Shown piece by piece: positions 1 to 9,477 of a stretch of DNA of 64,000 bases. The notes beneath the pieces were generated by a model, which did no database searches, had not been told where the DNA came from, and worked only from the letters and a program-made list of their open reading frames with translations. Origin of the DNA: Trichomonas vaginalis G3 (taxonomy: Eukaryota > Parabasalia > Trichomonadida > Trichomonadidae); the NCBI RefSeq assembly GCF_026262505.1, contig NC_067203.1:18705411-18769410 (forward strand). Reading direction: 5' to 3'. Both the position numbers and the translations under genes were made by a program. The first letter of the stretch is position 1; each line of letters begins with the position of its first letter.

Positions 1-493
1 TATATAGTTTAGCTGACAGATCCAAATTTCGATCTATCAATTATTTATCAAAGCGTTTGAAATGTTTTAACGTTCATTTTTATTATATGTTACATTATAT
101 TAGTAAAAAGATTTTACTGTAAAAAAATTCCCTCTGTTTCAGATTTCAATTGTCCAACGGTCTTTACAATTATCAAAATTAAAAAGGTAAAACTATATTA
201 TACTTAGGGCCAAACACCAGCTAAAAAAATAAAATATTTTTGACCGGTGACGATATGAATTATTTGGTCGAAACTGGAGGATCTGAAACAAAGGATTTTA
301 ATTTACTGTAATTTGATAATTCGACAGTGTGAGTATTGTATCCTTATCTGTACTGTCTTATTAAATATATTCCATCGCTTGGATTTTCCAAATAAGTTTG
401 TTTCGCAGAGTAGAATTCATGAGAAACTTTACATGGCATACCACAGATGAATTATGTCTGATTTCTAAAATGATGTTGTAACAAGAAGTTTGA
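1..493. other. Spacer, no gene seen
   Basis: A/T-rich sequence with no long open frame on either strand. It precedes the gene starting at 494. I saw no convincing TCA-type initiator close to that start. Confidence 0.5.
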
Positions 494-1771
494 ATGGATG
501 AATATAAAGAAAGCCAGCTCGATGTCATTAGTCTCAATGAAACGGACTTATGTTGTACTGAAATGCCTGTAACAGATGTAGATTTTGATAATATACAACA
601 AAAGATTCACTTATTCAACGAATCACAAATTCTAAATCAAAAAATAGAACTTGCCCATAACATATTGGCTTCATTTCAGAATTTCAACCTTGAAGATATA
701 GCATCTTTCGATTTTTCCGGATTTTTTGAAGCAATCAAAGATTTAATTTATGAAAACAATGAAAGTATCATCCGTGAAATTAATTATTTCGCTAAAGATT
801 GTAATGTGCTTAAAGACGCACTCATTCATTTCAAGATTTATGATTCAATCTTATTTTTCTTTGTTTCCATGAATACGGAATGTAAAAGAATTGCAATTAA
901 TGTCCTATCGCAAATGAACACTTTCGATCATTGCTTCTTATGTTCTTTTTACGAAACAATTTTGAAATTGAAAAAAATTGATGATTTAGAATTGATTTCA
1001 ACAATGTTGATTCATATATCAGAAACAACTGATTGTGTTAATGATCTCCTCAAGATATTACAATACTTTATCGTTGATCTTAATTTTTATCAAAATTCTT
1101 TGCCTTCTTTTCTCATTTTAATGAAGAGATCTAAGGTACATTGTTACAAAGCAGCGAATACAAGAATCCTACAGTTCATAACACAAAATTTTGAAAATAT
1201 CTCAAATAATTTTTTGGAAATTTCAATTGGATGCATTGAATTATCTTTACCATACAGAAAAATTCCTGAAAACTTCTTCTCAGCTCTGAATTTTGAAAAA
1301 TTAAAAAATATTTTTCAAAATTCTGGAAAAGAAGAGGAAATACATAAGATTGCTCTATTCCTTTCGCATCTATATTCCAGTGAAGACTATTTTGGATTAA
1401 TTCATAACACTGAAATTGAAAAAGTTATATTTGAAATTTTTTCATTATCTTGTTATGAAATCAAGAAAGAACTAGCATCAAACATTGCTATTAGTATGAG
1501 ATATATAACATACAATGAACTGATGACTGATTTTTTCCAAAATATCTTTGATGAAGTAATTTCAATTGCAGAGAGTGGTGAGACAGATGTTATTGTTGCT
1601 ATTATTGATACTGTTATTAGAATATCAGATACAAATCCTGATTTCTTAATTCATATTCAAAAATTTTATTCAATTTTCGAAGACATCTATATGTCAACAG
1701 ATGACAAGTACTTAACTGATCTGCTGGATGTATTTCTGACGAAAATTGATAAATTTGAAGAATATATTTAA
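494..1771 (+). CDS. Helical-repeat (Arm-like) protein, function unknown
   Basis: A 425-residue acidic protein starting at an ATG and ending in TAA followed by A; the TAAA overlapping the stop resembles the trichomonad cleavage/polyadenylation signal. The sequence is a succession of amphipathic helices of about 15-20 residues with regularly spaced Leu/Ile/Phe, as in armadillo/HEAT-like folds that are common in trichomonads. No catalytic motif, signal peptide or membrane segment is visible. It resembles in style the C-terminal half of the kinase at 56533-59790 and the protein at 41513-42967, but I see no shared motif that proves kinship. It converges tail to tail with Urm1, 60 bases away. The coding call is secure; function is unknown. 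Confidence 0.8.
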   Translation: MDEYKESQLDVISLNETDLCCTEMPVTDVDFDNIQQKIHLFNESQILNQKIELAHNILASFQNFNLEDIASFDFSGFFEAIKDLIYENNESIIREINYFAKDCNVLKDALIHFKIYDSILFFFVSMNTECKRIAINVLSQMNTFDHCFLCSFYETILKLKKIDDLELISTMLIHISETTDCVNDLLKILQYFIVDLNFYQNSLPSFLILMKRSKVHCYKAANTRILQFITQNFENISNNFLEISIGCIELSLPYRKIPENFFSALNFEKLKNIFQNSGKEEEIHKIALFLSHLYSSEDYFGLIHNTEIEKVIFEIFSLSCYEIKKELASNIAISMRYITYNELMTDFFQNIFDEVISIAESGETDVIVAIIDTVIRISDTNPDFLIHIQKFYSIFEDIYMSTDDKYLTDLLDVFLTKIDKFEEYI

Positions 1772-1831
1772 AAATATTTTTTTATTAAAGAATAGTATTT
1801 TTTAGAATTCTGTCTATTACTCTAATATTGT

Positions 1832-2128
1832 TTAACCACCATGGAGTGTAGAAATGAAAGTGATATGATCGCCAGATGATAATTTTTGGTCCATTCCGTC
1901 AATTTCAGAGTCAGCATCGTTAATCATGACGAGGATACCTGGCAATAAGTGACCGTTTTCTGCAAGGAATCTTGTTGGCTTGGATGGATCGAGGTATTTC
2001 TTGGAAAGAAGAGCTGGTAATTCTTCTAATTTCATACCAGCTGGAACCTTTTCCTTGAGGCCGTTTGGTGCCTTGAAATCGTGCTCAAGGCCTCCCTCAA
2101 ATTCGATGGAAATATCAAGCTCAGACAT
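1832..2128 (-). CDS. URM1: Ubiquitin-related modifier 1 (Urm1)
   Basis: A 98-residue protein, almost exactly the length of yeast Urm1 (99), ending in the diagnostic -HGG tail. Typical Urm1 features are visible: an FEGGLE-type beta hairpin near residues 10-15, a central PGILVMIND strand-turn and the terminal ISTLHGG. In this family the C-terminal glycine is activated by Uba4/MOCS3 and converted to a thiocarboxylate that gives sulfur to wobble-uridine thiolation of tRNAs (Ncs2/Ncs6); Urm1 can also be conjugated to proteins. The ATG lies only about 97 bases from the left end of the Maverick, so the element sits in its 5' flank. No clear TCA initiator was found there. Confidence 0.9.
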   Translation of the reverse strand: MSELDISIEFEGGLEHDFKAPNGLKEKVPAGMKLEELPALLSKKYLDPSKPTRFLAENGHLLPGILVMINDADSEIDGMDQKLSSGDHITFISTLHGG

Positions 2129-2224
2129 CCTGAAAAATTTTGTTTCTTCTCAAATTTAATGGAAATATTAAAATCATTTCAAAATATTATCAATTAATTT
2201 ACTAGGCATTTTTATATCTATTTC

Positions 2225-2786
2225 AGTAGTATATATACCGGATCCTATGACCATTTTTGCAAAACGAATTTTTACAAGAGTGAGAAAATAACCTAAAATA
2301 TATGATTTTTATAAAGAAATTGCCTCAAAATACACACTATTATTAATTTTCTAAAGCAAAATTAACATAAGTGTAAAGATTCTAAAGCAACTTACATGAA
2401 ATCATAAATATTTTAAGCAATTTTATCACTATTGTAGAAATTAAGGAAATTCATTGATTTTCATAAAGAAATTGTCAATATATGAACAAATTTCTCGCTA
2501 TTGTAATAAATCAATGAATATGATAATAAAAGGGTAAAATAGCCCCCTTTTATTAATGTTTTGCAGAAATGGTCATAGGAATCCGATAGGTTAATTAAAA
2601 AATTCTTCTGAATTATTAATTAACCATAAAGCCTCCTTAAAAATTATAGGGGCTAACTACTTCCATCAGTTTTTAAGTGATAAGACAGTAGAAAGGAAAA
2701 CATATAACACAAATACAAATAAAAAAATTAAAAAAATAAAAAAATTAAGTTTAGTTTTTTTAATGGTCAGTCAGTCAGTTGGTGGA
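2225..2786 (+). repeat. Maverick left terminal inverted repeat
   Basis: A 562-bp repeat whose reverse complement is at 18281-18857. Reading both arms base by base I found no difference except one extra A/T-rich unit of about 15 bases in the right arm (near 18325-18360) and one change near the inner edge. The arm contains an inner fold-back: 2239-2265 pairs with 2558-2585. It ends with (TCAG)n followed by TTGGTGGA. Confidence 0.92.
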
Positions 2787-2914
2787 GGTGGATAAATAGG
2801 TTTTTCATAAACAGGTGTTTGAGTTTTATTATTAATTTCTACACTTTCTCTTTTCACGGGTTCTATATTTTTTGAAGTAGTTTGAATTCTTCTTTTCACC
2901 CAGAATTTTCGCAT
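2771..2914 (-). CDS. Short basic peptide ending PPPPTD, Maverick edge
   Basis: A 47-codon ATG frame: the N-terminal half is rich in Lys/Arg (begins MRKFWVKRR) and it ends YPPPPTD with a TGA made by the inner edge of the left terminal repeat. Its ATG is 25 bases from the ATG of the divergent ATPase gene, which would give a shared promoter. Basic short peptides occur among adenovirus-like capsid cofactors, but that comparison is only by composition. The frame could be chance or the tail of a lost gene. Confidence 0.35.
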   Translation of the reverse strand: MRKFWVKRRIQTTSKNIEPVKRESVEINNKTQTPVYEKPIYPPPPTD

Positions 2915-2939
2915 TTTTTAAAAAATTAAAAATAAAAAA

Positions 2940-3464
2940 ATGTTTGAAGATGAAGATGAAAGTTTATCATTTGAAGAAGAGGAAGAAGAAACAAAAGAAC
3001 ATGTGAATTATGATGAATATATTGATAAACAAATTCAAGATGCTTTAAATGAAAATAAAGGAAATTTAGAAAGAGAATTATTACAAAAAATACCTATTTC
3101 TGAATGTTATTATAATTCAATAACAGCTGCAATAGGACAACAAAACAAAGGTAAAACATTATCTGTTTTAAAAGAAATTATTAAAATATCACAATATGAT
3201 CCTTTTTGTCATTTATTAGTTTATATTAATAAAACAGGAGAACCAACAGACTCAACATTTGAATCAATAAAGAAACTAATTAAAGTTCCCATAATATATC
3301 ATTCTCATGATGATGCTGAAGAATATATTCATCAATTATTATTATTTAAAAATTTATATAATTCAATTAAAGAAAATCATTATGAAGATAAAATAGATGA
3401 TAATCAAAAAGAAGAAATGTTTGAAAATTTATTTATTAAGGATACCCTTACATTGCGTAGTTAG
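2940..3464 (+). pseudogene. Maverick packaging ATPase, 3'-truncated
   Basis: N-terminal part of the FtsK/HerA-like genome-packaging ATPase of Mavericks. After a very acidic start (residues 1-20) comes a Walker A loop, IGQQNKGKTLSV, at about residues 64-75, then the following strand and helix. The frame is cut off near residue 165 before any Walker B aspartates: the last residues come from the end of the nested TTAA element starting at 3440. If that element is removed in thought, a stop still follows at once on the far side, so the 3' half was already lost or was deleted with the insertion. No ATPase C-terminus is seen elsewhere in the Maverick. Non-functional as a packaging motor. Confidence 0.75.
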
Positions 3465-5711
3465 AAAGAGAATATGATATTGTCATGATTGCTAAAGTTT
3501 TAGGCTCCAGAAATGAATATACATCAAACTGAAACAATTGATAAATTGAATGAACTTTTGAGAGGTTCTCAAATAAAAAAAATTATCTAATTTTTTACAA
3601 TATTACTATTATTTTATCCACATATGTATATATAGTAATTTGAGAAAACTTTTAGGAAAAAATAAGTTTAATAAAAATCTGAATTTTACTTGTTGTGGGA
3701 TTGTTATTAATTGACACTCCAGACGTATTACTAATAGTTATGCGTATGCAATTAAAGTATTTCTGATGGACAAAATGTGAGATTTATATCAGATAATTCA
3801 TTTCTACTATTAAGTTATTCATTTATGAGTTTGCACTTATTCGCACTAAATAAATAACTATTAAAAATTGTTTTAATTAATTGACACCATATAATAGAGT
3901 GAATTTTGTTTGATCAAACAACAATAGATGATAGATATAAAGCCAAGAAACTTGCTATTAATATGCTCTACTTGCTATTTCAATGTAAGTATGATATTTT
4001 CTAAATGTTTCGTTCAGATAACTTAGATATATTAGTCAAAATTTGAAATTTTAATAGCACATATATTAAAAATAATTATTATTCATAAAAGATTAATGAA
4101 ATAGTAAAAAAATCAATCAAATTATAAAAATACAACATTTAGAAGAATTCTTATTATCCTTCAAAAAGTCAGTATTTCTGCTGTAATTTTCTACAACATT
4201 GTAGTTATTGCACTTTGTCTATGGATTTGTATATATGTTATATATAAATTATATATCTAAACTGCCCATAAGTGCAATTTTTATATAAATTGTTTATTTC
4301 TTTAACAATTTCATATGAAATATGCTTTTTTAAGCGTATCAAAGCTGTGTTCTTAATGTGCATGGATATATCAAGAAAAATGTCGAAAAAAATGTGAATT
4401 CAAAAATTCACTGAATTTTCACCGTTTTTTGAATTTTGCTACAGCACTAATATTAAATAATACTAAAATCTTCTGTCTTTGTAAAAGAATAAATTCTGAC
4501 AAAAAGTGCTCGTTTAAATTTAATGATCATCTGTATGACTAAGTGGTAAAAAGTGTTTATGACCAAAAAAGGGTTACATGCTTAGTCTATTTTTCTGACA
4601 GGATACTCTAGATTTACATGATCTCTATTTCATATCTCCGTTTTTAGATTCTTCGACAGATTTTATGATAGAAAACCAAGATTAACAAATTTCCGGCATG
4701 TTAATGAAGAAATCTGCAGCTACCCTCAATATTATTTCAATAATCAGTATCGTTTCTCTTACAATTTATTTTTTTCTCAATAATTTAACAAGAAATAACA
4801 ATACACACTTGGTTTTACGTATAAAAGCTAAGTGTCGAACTTAATCAACTTTACTTACTTAGCAAATGAATATTTTTGTGGTTGCGAGTTCTGAATGCTG
4901 AAGTTTTAGATTTCTCTATAAATGATATCATTGCACTTACAATGTTGTTCCAGCCTATCGCATAAATCATAGAAAATCCAAAAAAAAAATAATATAAAGA
5001 AAATTCATGTCATGAAGTTCAAAAAATACCGTGTAACATTAAAATTTGTTATGCATAATACATTTTAGCTATTATTGATTTTTTTTAATTTTCGAGAAAT
5101 TGAATGGTGAGTCCGATAGAGAAATTTTTAAAAATCCTAGTGCCTCATAGAAGTAATTTCCCTCGTCTCCCATACTTCCAAATGTATGCATATGACATAA
5201 ACTTTTATGCATTACACAAGTGGCCAATAATATCTATAGAGTAAAAAATTAGAAATTTAATTTTTTTATATGATAGTTATATTTCAGATTTGCGAGCGTA
5301 ACTTTTTTCTCCATGGCATACTTGTTTTAAGAGCAAATGATCAAAATCGTCCTTCAATTATTGAAGGAGCTGATATCTTTTGAAAATTGAATTGAAAGGG
5401 TATTCAATTTTCAAATTTCCTCTCAATTTTGGAAACATATCAACTCTATGAATTAACAATTATGTGCCTTCACAGTTTATCAGTCATATAAGGTGCTTAT
5501 AAAGAAAAAAGTTACGCTCGCAAAATATGTTTTTATATAGATTTCACATAAAATAATTATGTAATTTCTAAAAAGAATATTTTTGTTCTTGAATATTAAA
5601 GTGTATTGTAGTTTAAAAAGTTTTAAATATGTTGCTAAAATTTCAGGTTTATAGCTCATGTCTAGCATGACTTCTTCGTATGCGCAAAAAATCTGACACG
5701 TAAGGGTATCC
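3440..5711. mobile_element. Nested DNA element with TTAA target duplication
   Basis: A 2.27 kb segment beginning GGATACCCTTAC and ending with its reverse complement (5700-5711), flanked on both sides by TTAA (3436-3439 and 5712-5715). TTAA duplication is known for piggyBac and Kolobok superfamilies; Kolobok is the likelier match in trichomonads, but this is inference. There is no open frame of transposase size and no recognisable transposase motif, so it is non-autonomous. It lies at the broken end of the ATPase gene. Confidence 0.6.
5289..5524. repeat. Perfect 22-bp inverted repeat, 236 bp apart end to end
   Basis: 5289-5310 is the exact reverse complement of 5503-5524 (core TGCGAGCGTAACTTTTTT). 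The space between contains a second weaker fold (GAAAATTGAAT ... ATTCAATTTTC near 5380-5420). No clear target duplication flanks it. It could be a small MITE inside the TTAA element or an internal hairpin of it. Confidence 0.6.
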
Positions 5712-5735
5712 TTAAATAAAAATAACGTTATTTTT

Positions 5736-6137
5736 TCAGTAAGGAAACGCAGGAGTTTTACGATTTATTTGAGGAGTAGGTTCTGGTTTAAATGTTGGAG
5801 TCGGTTTAGGAGTTGACTTTTGAACAGGAGTTTGTACTTCCATAGGTTCAGGAGTCATTGAAGGTTTTGCTTGTGAAGGCGTTGGAGTTTGTTTAACTTC
5901 AGCTACTTCAGTATTATTTACAACATTTGCTTTATTTCTTTTCAACATCATAACTGCTACTGCTGTAGCTAGCAAACCTAGTGGGAGACCATATTTTATA
6001 TAAGGACTTGACCAAATGCTATTTTTGACAGGAGCTGGTGGAACACCTAACCTTGGTGAGACTGCTCTTTGCCATTGTGCAGCTCGTAAGAAATATTCAA
6101 TAGGTGCTCCATAATCGTTTGGTAAAGTTTGTTTCAT
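5736..6137 (-). CDS. Pro/Thr-rich protein with one membrane segment (Maverick)
   Basis: A 133-residue protein. Residues 1-45 are mixed and aromatic; about 47-65 form one hydrophobic segment (YGLPLGLLATAVAVMML) followed by a KRNK stop-transfer-like cluster; from about 80 to the end it is built of short TP/KP/EP units. Such Pro/Thr tails resemble the PVKT-repeat relic at 12990-13376. It lies directly downstream of the capsid gene on the same strand, so a virion-associated or membrane role is plausible by position only. The frame is intact and starts at ATG. I do not recognise a family. Confidence 0.6.
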   Translation of the reverse strand: MKQTLPNDYGAPIEYFLRAAQWQRAVSPRLGVPPAPVKNSIWSSPYIKYGLPLGLLATAVAVMMLKRNKANVVNNTEVAEVKQTPTPSQAKPSMTPEPMEVQTPVQKSTPKPTPTFKPEPTPQINRKTPAFPY

Positions 6138-6206
6138 AGATGGTGAAGGTTCATGAGAGCTTGATGAAGAACTCGTTTATAAGCTTTAAAAATAAACATT
6201 CATCCT

Positions 6207-7778
6207 TTATTCCTCACTGTCGTCCGTGGCTAAGTTATAGTCATCTAATCTTATTATGGGGATGCCATTAGCACGCACCTGAATGGCAAAGCAACAATCC
6301 CTCATAAATCCAATAAGTGGCTTTGGTACGTTTTCAGTTGCTAGTTCAATAGGTCCTTTAACAGACAATTTGTATGTTATTGGAGCAGTAGATGTTTGAC
6401 CTTGCTGGAAGCAAAAGTCCACTTCTGTTGGAAAACCACATAAGAAATGTGTGTTGTCATAGCTATCCCATTTATGTTCCACACTACCATCATCCACCAA
6501 TGACCTCATAACATCTTCATTAAATCCTATCATATCATTGTTTGTATTGCAAGCGTTCGCAACCATTTCATAAAATACAGGTCCATATGATTTTTCAGGT
6601 TCTGCAGGCATATTTCCATAAGCTCCCATGGAAAGCTGAAGATATTTAAACTTAGGGTTCTCAAAATTAACATAATAGTTGTCTTTCTTTCTAAATAGTG
6701 CCCAAATACTTTTAACATTAATAGGCGTATAAGCTGCTGTAAATGTTGCACTTGAACTATCTGTATTCTTTGAGAATGAACCGTCCATAGGAATCCAATC
6801 CATAACTTTAACAGGAAAACATAAAGCCTCGTTTGTATAATGTTCTACAAGTTCTGTATAAATGTTAGGTCTAAAGAGAATGACTTTGGATGAATGAAAC
6901 ATTCATTAAAATCCATCTTTGTTCGAAATAGTTGCTGGGTTACAGTTGTAATAGTAACTGTTCCACTAGCTTCTACTGACTTCGTTATCATAGTGAATGG
7001 TTCATTCCATGGAACAAATTTATTTGTCGGTGGATTTGAATCTGAAGCAAATGCAACTTTAAGAGTTGGATTGAAAGCAATGATATCATTTACAGATATA
7101 GATGTGCATTGTAAGGCGTCGCTACTGAACTTTACTTTAAGCTGAATGTTTCCTGCAAAAGCTGGAATAAATCGAATAGCTTCTAATGGAAGGAATCTCT
7201 AACAGGAATTCTTAAACGAAGCTTAAAATCAAATGATTTTCCTGCTGTAATTGGACCACTAACAATTTGTCCTGTTCTGCATGTTCCCGAATGACTCCAT
7301 ACATCTTCATGTCGAGTCTTTGAGAAAACATCTACTTTCTTTATTTGTTCGGTAGTTTGTGAGTTTGAAGTTATATATGCTTCTTCTCTTGCGTTGTCTG
7401 AGAATATACGATACGACCATTTGCAAGGATTTGATATCCAGCAACTGCATAGAAAGCGTCATCGAAACCAATCCAAAATCCTGGTGGGTTTGTTTTATTG
7501 GAACCTGAACCAATTTCTTTATCTACAATAAATTGACCTTCCATTTTATACGTAATGAATGTATTGTAAAGGTCCAACATATTTTCACCAGGAGGTGAGA
7601 GATTGAATGTTACCCATGTGTTATCTTTAGCAGTTCCAGGTTGTGATGGAATCTTTGCGTCAGAATATTTTCTATTAGTGTCACCAATTTGAACTGCATT
7701 GTCTATGATATCGAAATATGAGCGAATCTGATGAATATGCTCTGCTGGAGTAAATTCGTTTAACTGTTCGTTCTGCAT
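6207..7778 (-). pseudogene. Maverick major capsid protein (PY), frameshifted
   Basis: Coding sequence for the double jelly-roll major capsid protein continues through 1.57 kb but needs at least three reading-frame changes. The first piece (7778 down to about 7395) begins at an ATG and holds the N-terminal jelly-roll strands; the frame then changes near 7385-7400, again near 7185-7200 just before an in-frame TAG, and again near 6895-6905. The last piece (6902-6207) is the C-terminal jelly roll with an acidic end (TDDSEE). Identification rests on position beside the other capsid-module genes, on size (about 520 codons in all) and on Maverick PY-like beta-rich sequence. The decay is seen directly; the family assignment is an inference from context. 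Confidence 0.7.
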
Positions 7779-7805
7779 GTATTTACTTCAGATAAAAATA
7801 TCTAT

Positions 7806-8234
7806 TTACTTCATTATTCTCACTCTTCTTCTTGGCATTCGTGGTGGAAGTTGTTTCTTGACATTTTCAATGAACTGTACATTCTCTTTTGTCTCAACTT
7901 CTTTCACTGGCGGGTCAGGATTCTTTGACTCGGTTTGTTTTTCAATGAAATTCACGAACTTTGCAATAAGCTCTTGGTTCGTTATTGAAAGTACATCTGG
8001 CTTCTTTTCTTCTGGTTCTATTGACTTTTCAGTTTGAATAGAAGGCTTAACATGGGCTTCACCCTCAGTGCCATGCACCTTAATACTGTCACTTTCTGCA
8101 TTCGCTAATGGAACCTTTCTTTTTCTTACGTATATTTTACCATCTTTACTCTGACTTACGTAATAGAAAGGATGTTGTATTCCTCTTGCGTCATTTAATA
8201 TAATAGACTCTCGCTCTGATTTTGACAAGCTCAT
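7806..8234 (-). CDS. Maverick small protein with Arg-rich C-terminus
   Basis: A 142-residue protein with an intact frame from ATG. It starts with a charged helix, has an aromatic stretch near residues 20-35 (HPFYYVSQSKDGKIYVRKRK), a long acidic/Pro-rich middle, and ends in a strongly basic PRMPRRRVRIMK tail that could bind DNA. It lies 27 bases upstream of the capsid gene on the same strand and diverges from the gene at 8280 with 45 bases between the two ATGs. Its position suits one of the unnamed Maverick structural proteins. I do not recognise its family. Confidence 0.65.
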   Translation of the reverse strand: MSLSKSERESIILNDARGIQHPFYYVSQSKDGKIYVRKRKVPLANAESDSIKVHGTEGEAHVKPSIQTEKSIEPEEKKPDVLSITNQELIAKFVNFIEKQTESKNPDPPVKEVETKENVQFIENVKKQLPPRMPRRRVRIMK

Positions 8235-8279
8235 TTTACATCGGTTAAAGTTTTAATTTTGTTTTTTATCTGCAGTCAA

Positions 8280-8540
8280 ATGACTCAGACAAGCCCTACG
8301 GACAAGACCCAAGGGGTCATAGATGTTGAAGCATTGAAGAAAGAAATTCGCGAGCAAATTTTATCCGAACTGAAGGAACAAAAACAAGAACAAAAGCCAG
8401 AGAGACCAAAGAGAAAACTTAGTGAAAAACAACTTGCTGCATTAGCTGCTGGAAGACAAAAGAACCCAAGACTACTGGCGAAAAAAGCTAGAGAAGAAGC
8501 TGAAGCAAAAGCTAAAGAAGCTGAAGCAAAGAAAGAGTAA
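8280..8540 (+). CDS. Short Lys/Glu-rich coiled-coil protein (Maverick)
   Basis: An 86-residue protein when started at the ATG; the frame is open further upstream but only non-ATG codons lie there. Residues 15-45 form a charged heptad-like helix, followed by a conserved-looking KRKLSEKQLAALAAGR segment and an Ala/Lys/Glu tail that would be a single alpha helix. It precedes the putative minor capsid gene on the same strand. A DNA-binding or scaffold role is possible from charge; no family is recognised. Confidence 0.6.
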   Translation: MTQTSPTDKTQGVIDVEALKKEIREQILSELKEQKQEQKPERPKRKLSEKQLAALAAGRQKNPRLLAKKAREEAEAKAKEAEAKKE

Positions 8541-8564
8541 ATGGTTTATTTTTATCCGAATTAA

Positions 8565-9422
8565 ATGTATAGACAAATACCTTTATCTGTTGCGTTCAGT
8601 AGTGAAAACCCTGACGTTAAAATAAAGGGGAAATGAGTAATGTTTAAGTTTCCAACAGACTGGATTGTGAACATAAATGAAGAGAAGTACATTGGCATAA
8701 CATCTATGTATATAACACGTGCTTTCAGAAAGGTTGACTTTATACTTCAAGTCGAGATAGAAAATGACGAACAGTCTTTAAGCGCCCAAAACATTCACAT
8801 ATACAAATACTTTAAAGACGATACAACATTGCTACAATGTATGATTTCATTTAATGAGATGTTTGAGAAAAAGTTCAACATTGAAGTACAAACTTTACAG
8901 CCTTTACGTGAGTTTCTTGCACAACTGAAAGAAGAAGGTAGTCAGCCACAACTTATAGACTTTCATTATGAATTTAATGAAAATGAAGATGGAACTCATG
9001 ACTGTCAGTTTGTTATATATTCACCATTCAATGAAGTCGCTAAAGAGAAAGAAAATCCATTACGTATAAGATTTCAAATCTCTGAACCAAGTGATGATTT
9101 CAAGAATGTTTTCAATTATGATGCAATGCTTCCGAGGAAAAATGAATTTTCCGAAATTAGATTTCCAGGTATTTGGGATAGAAAACAAGCAATATTATAT
9201 TCAAACCTAAGTAAAGGAGTTGAAAATGAGTTCATTGGTCATACAAGAAATTCACCATTACCAAATCCTAAGTATTACAAGCTTACTGGCTTCAATCGTG
9301 AGTTTTGGATAGACATGTTCTCCACTCATGACCATAAAGCACCTGTTTTGCTACCTCCAGACCATAAGGACTGTCTCTATATTGAAGCACAACTCTTAAA
9401 CTCTACAATAGCTGTATTGTAA
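8565..9422 (+). pseudogene. Possible Maverick minor capsid (PX) gene with in-frame TGA
   Basis: The 260-codon frame from the ATG at 8640 is beta-rich and sits between the capsid and polymerase modules, where Mavericks carry the single jelly-roll penton protein PX. The same frame is open upstream to an ATG at 8565, interrupted only by TGA at 8634-8636. The 23 upstream codons (MYRQIPLSVAFS...) look like coding sequence, so the gene probably began at 8565 and has acquired a nonsense codon at position 24. Alternatively translation begins at 8640 and a shorter protein is made. The PX label is contextual. Confidence 0.55.
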
Positions 9423-9477
9423 ATGACCTCATTATTTTTATCACGAATGACCTCATTGCTGACAAAAATAAATGACA

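Noticed and set aside
5480-5668. 62-codon hydrophobic frame in the TTAA element
   Set aside because: Overlaps the inverted repeat and has spacer-like composition; no transposase motif.
7777-8037. Ser/Phe-rich plus-strand frame
   Set aside because: Antisense shadow of the intact Maverick gene at 7806-8234; no ATG.
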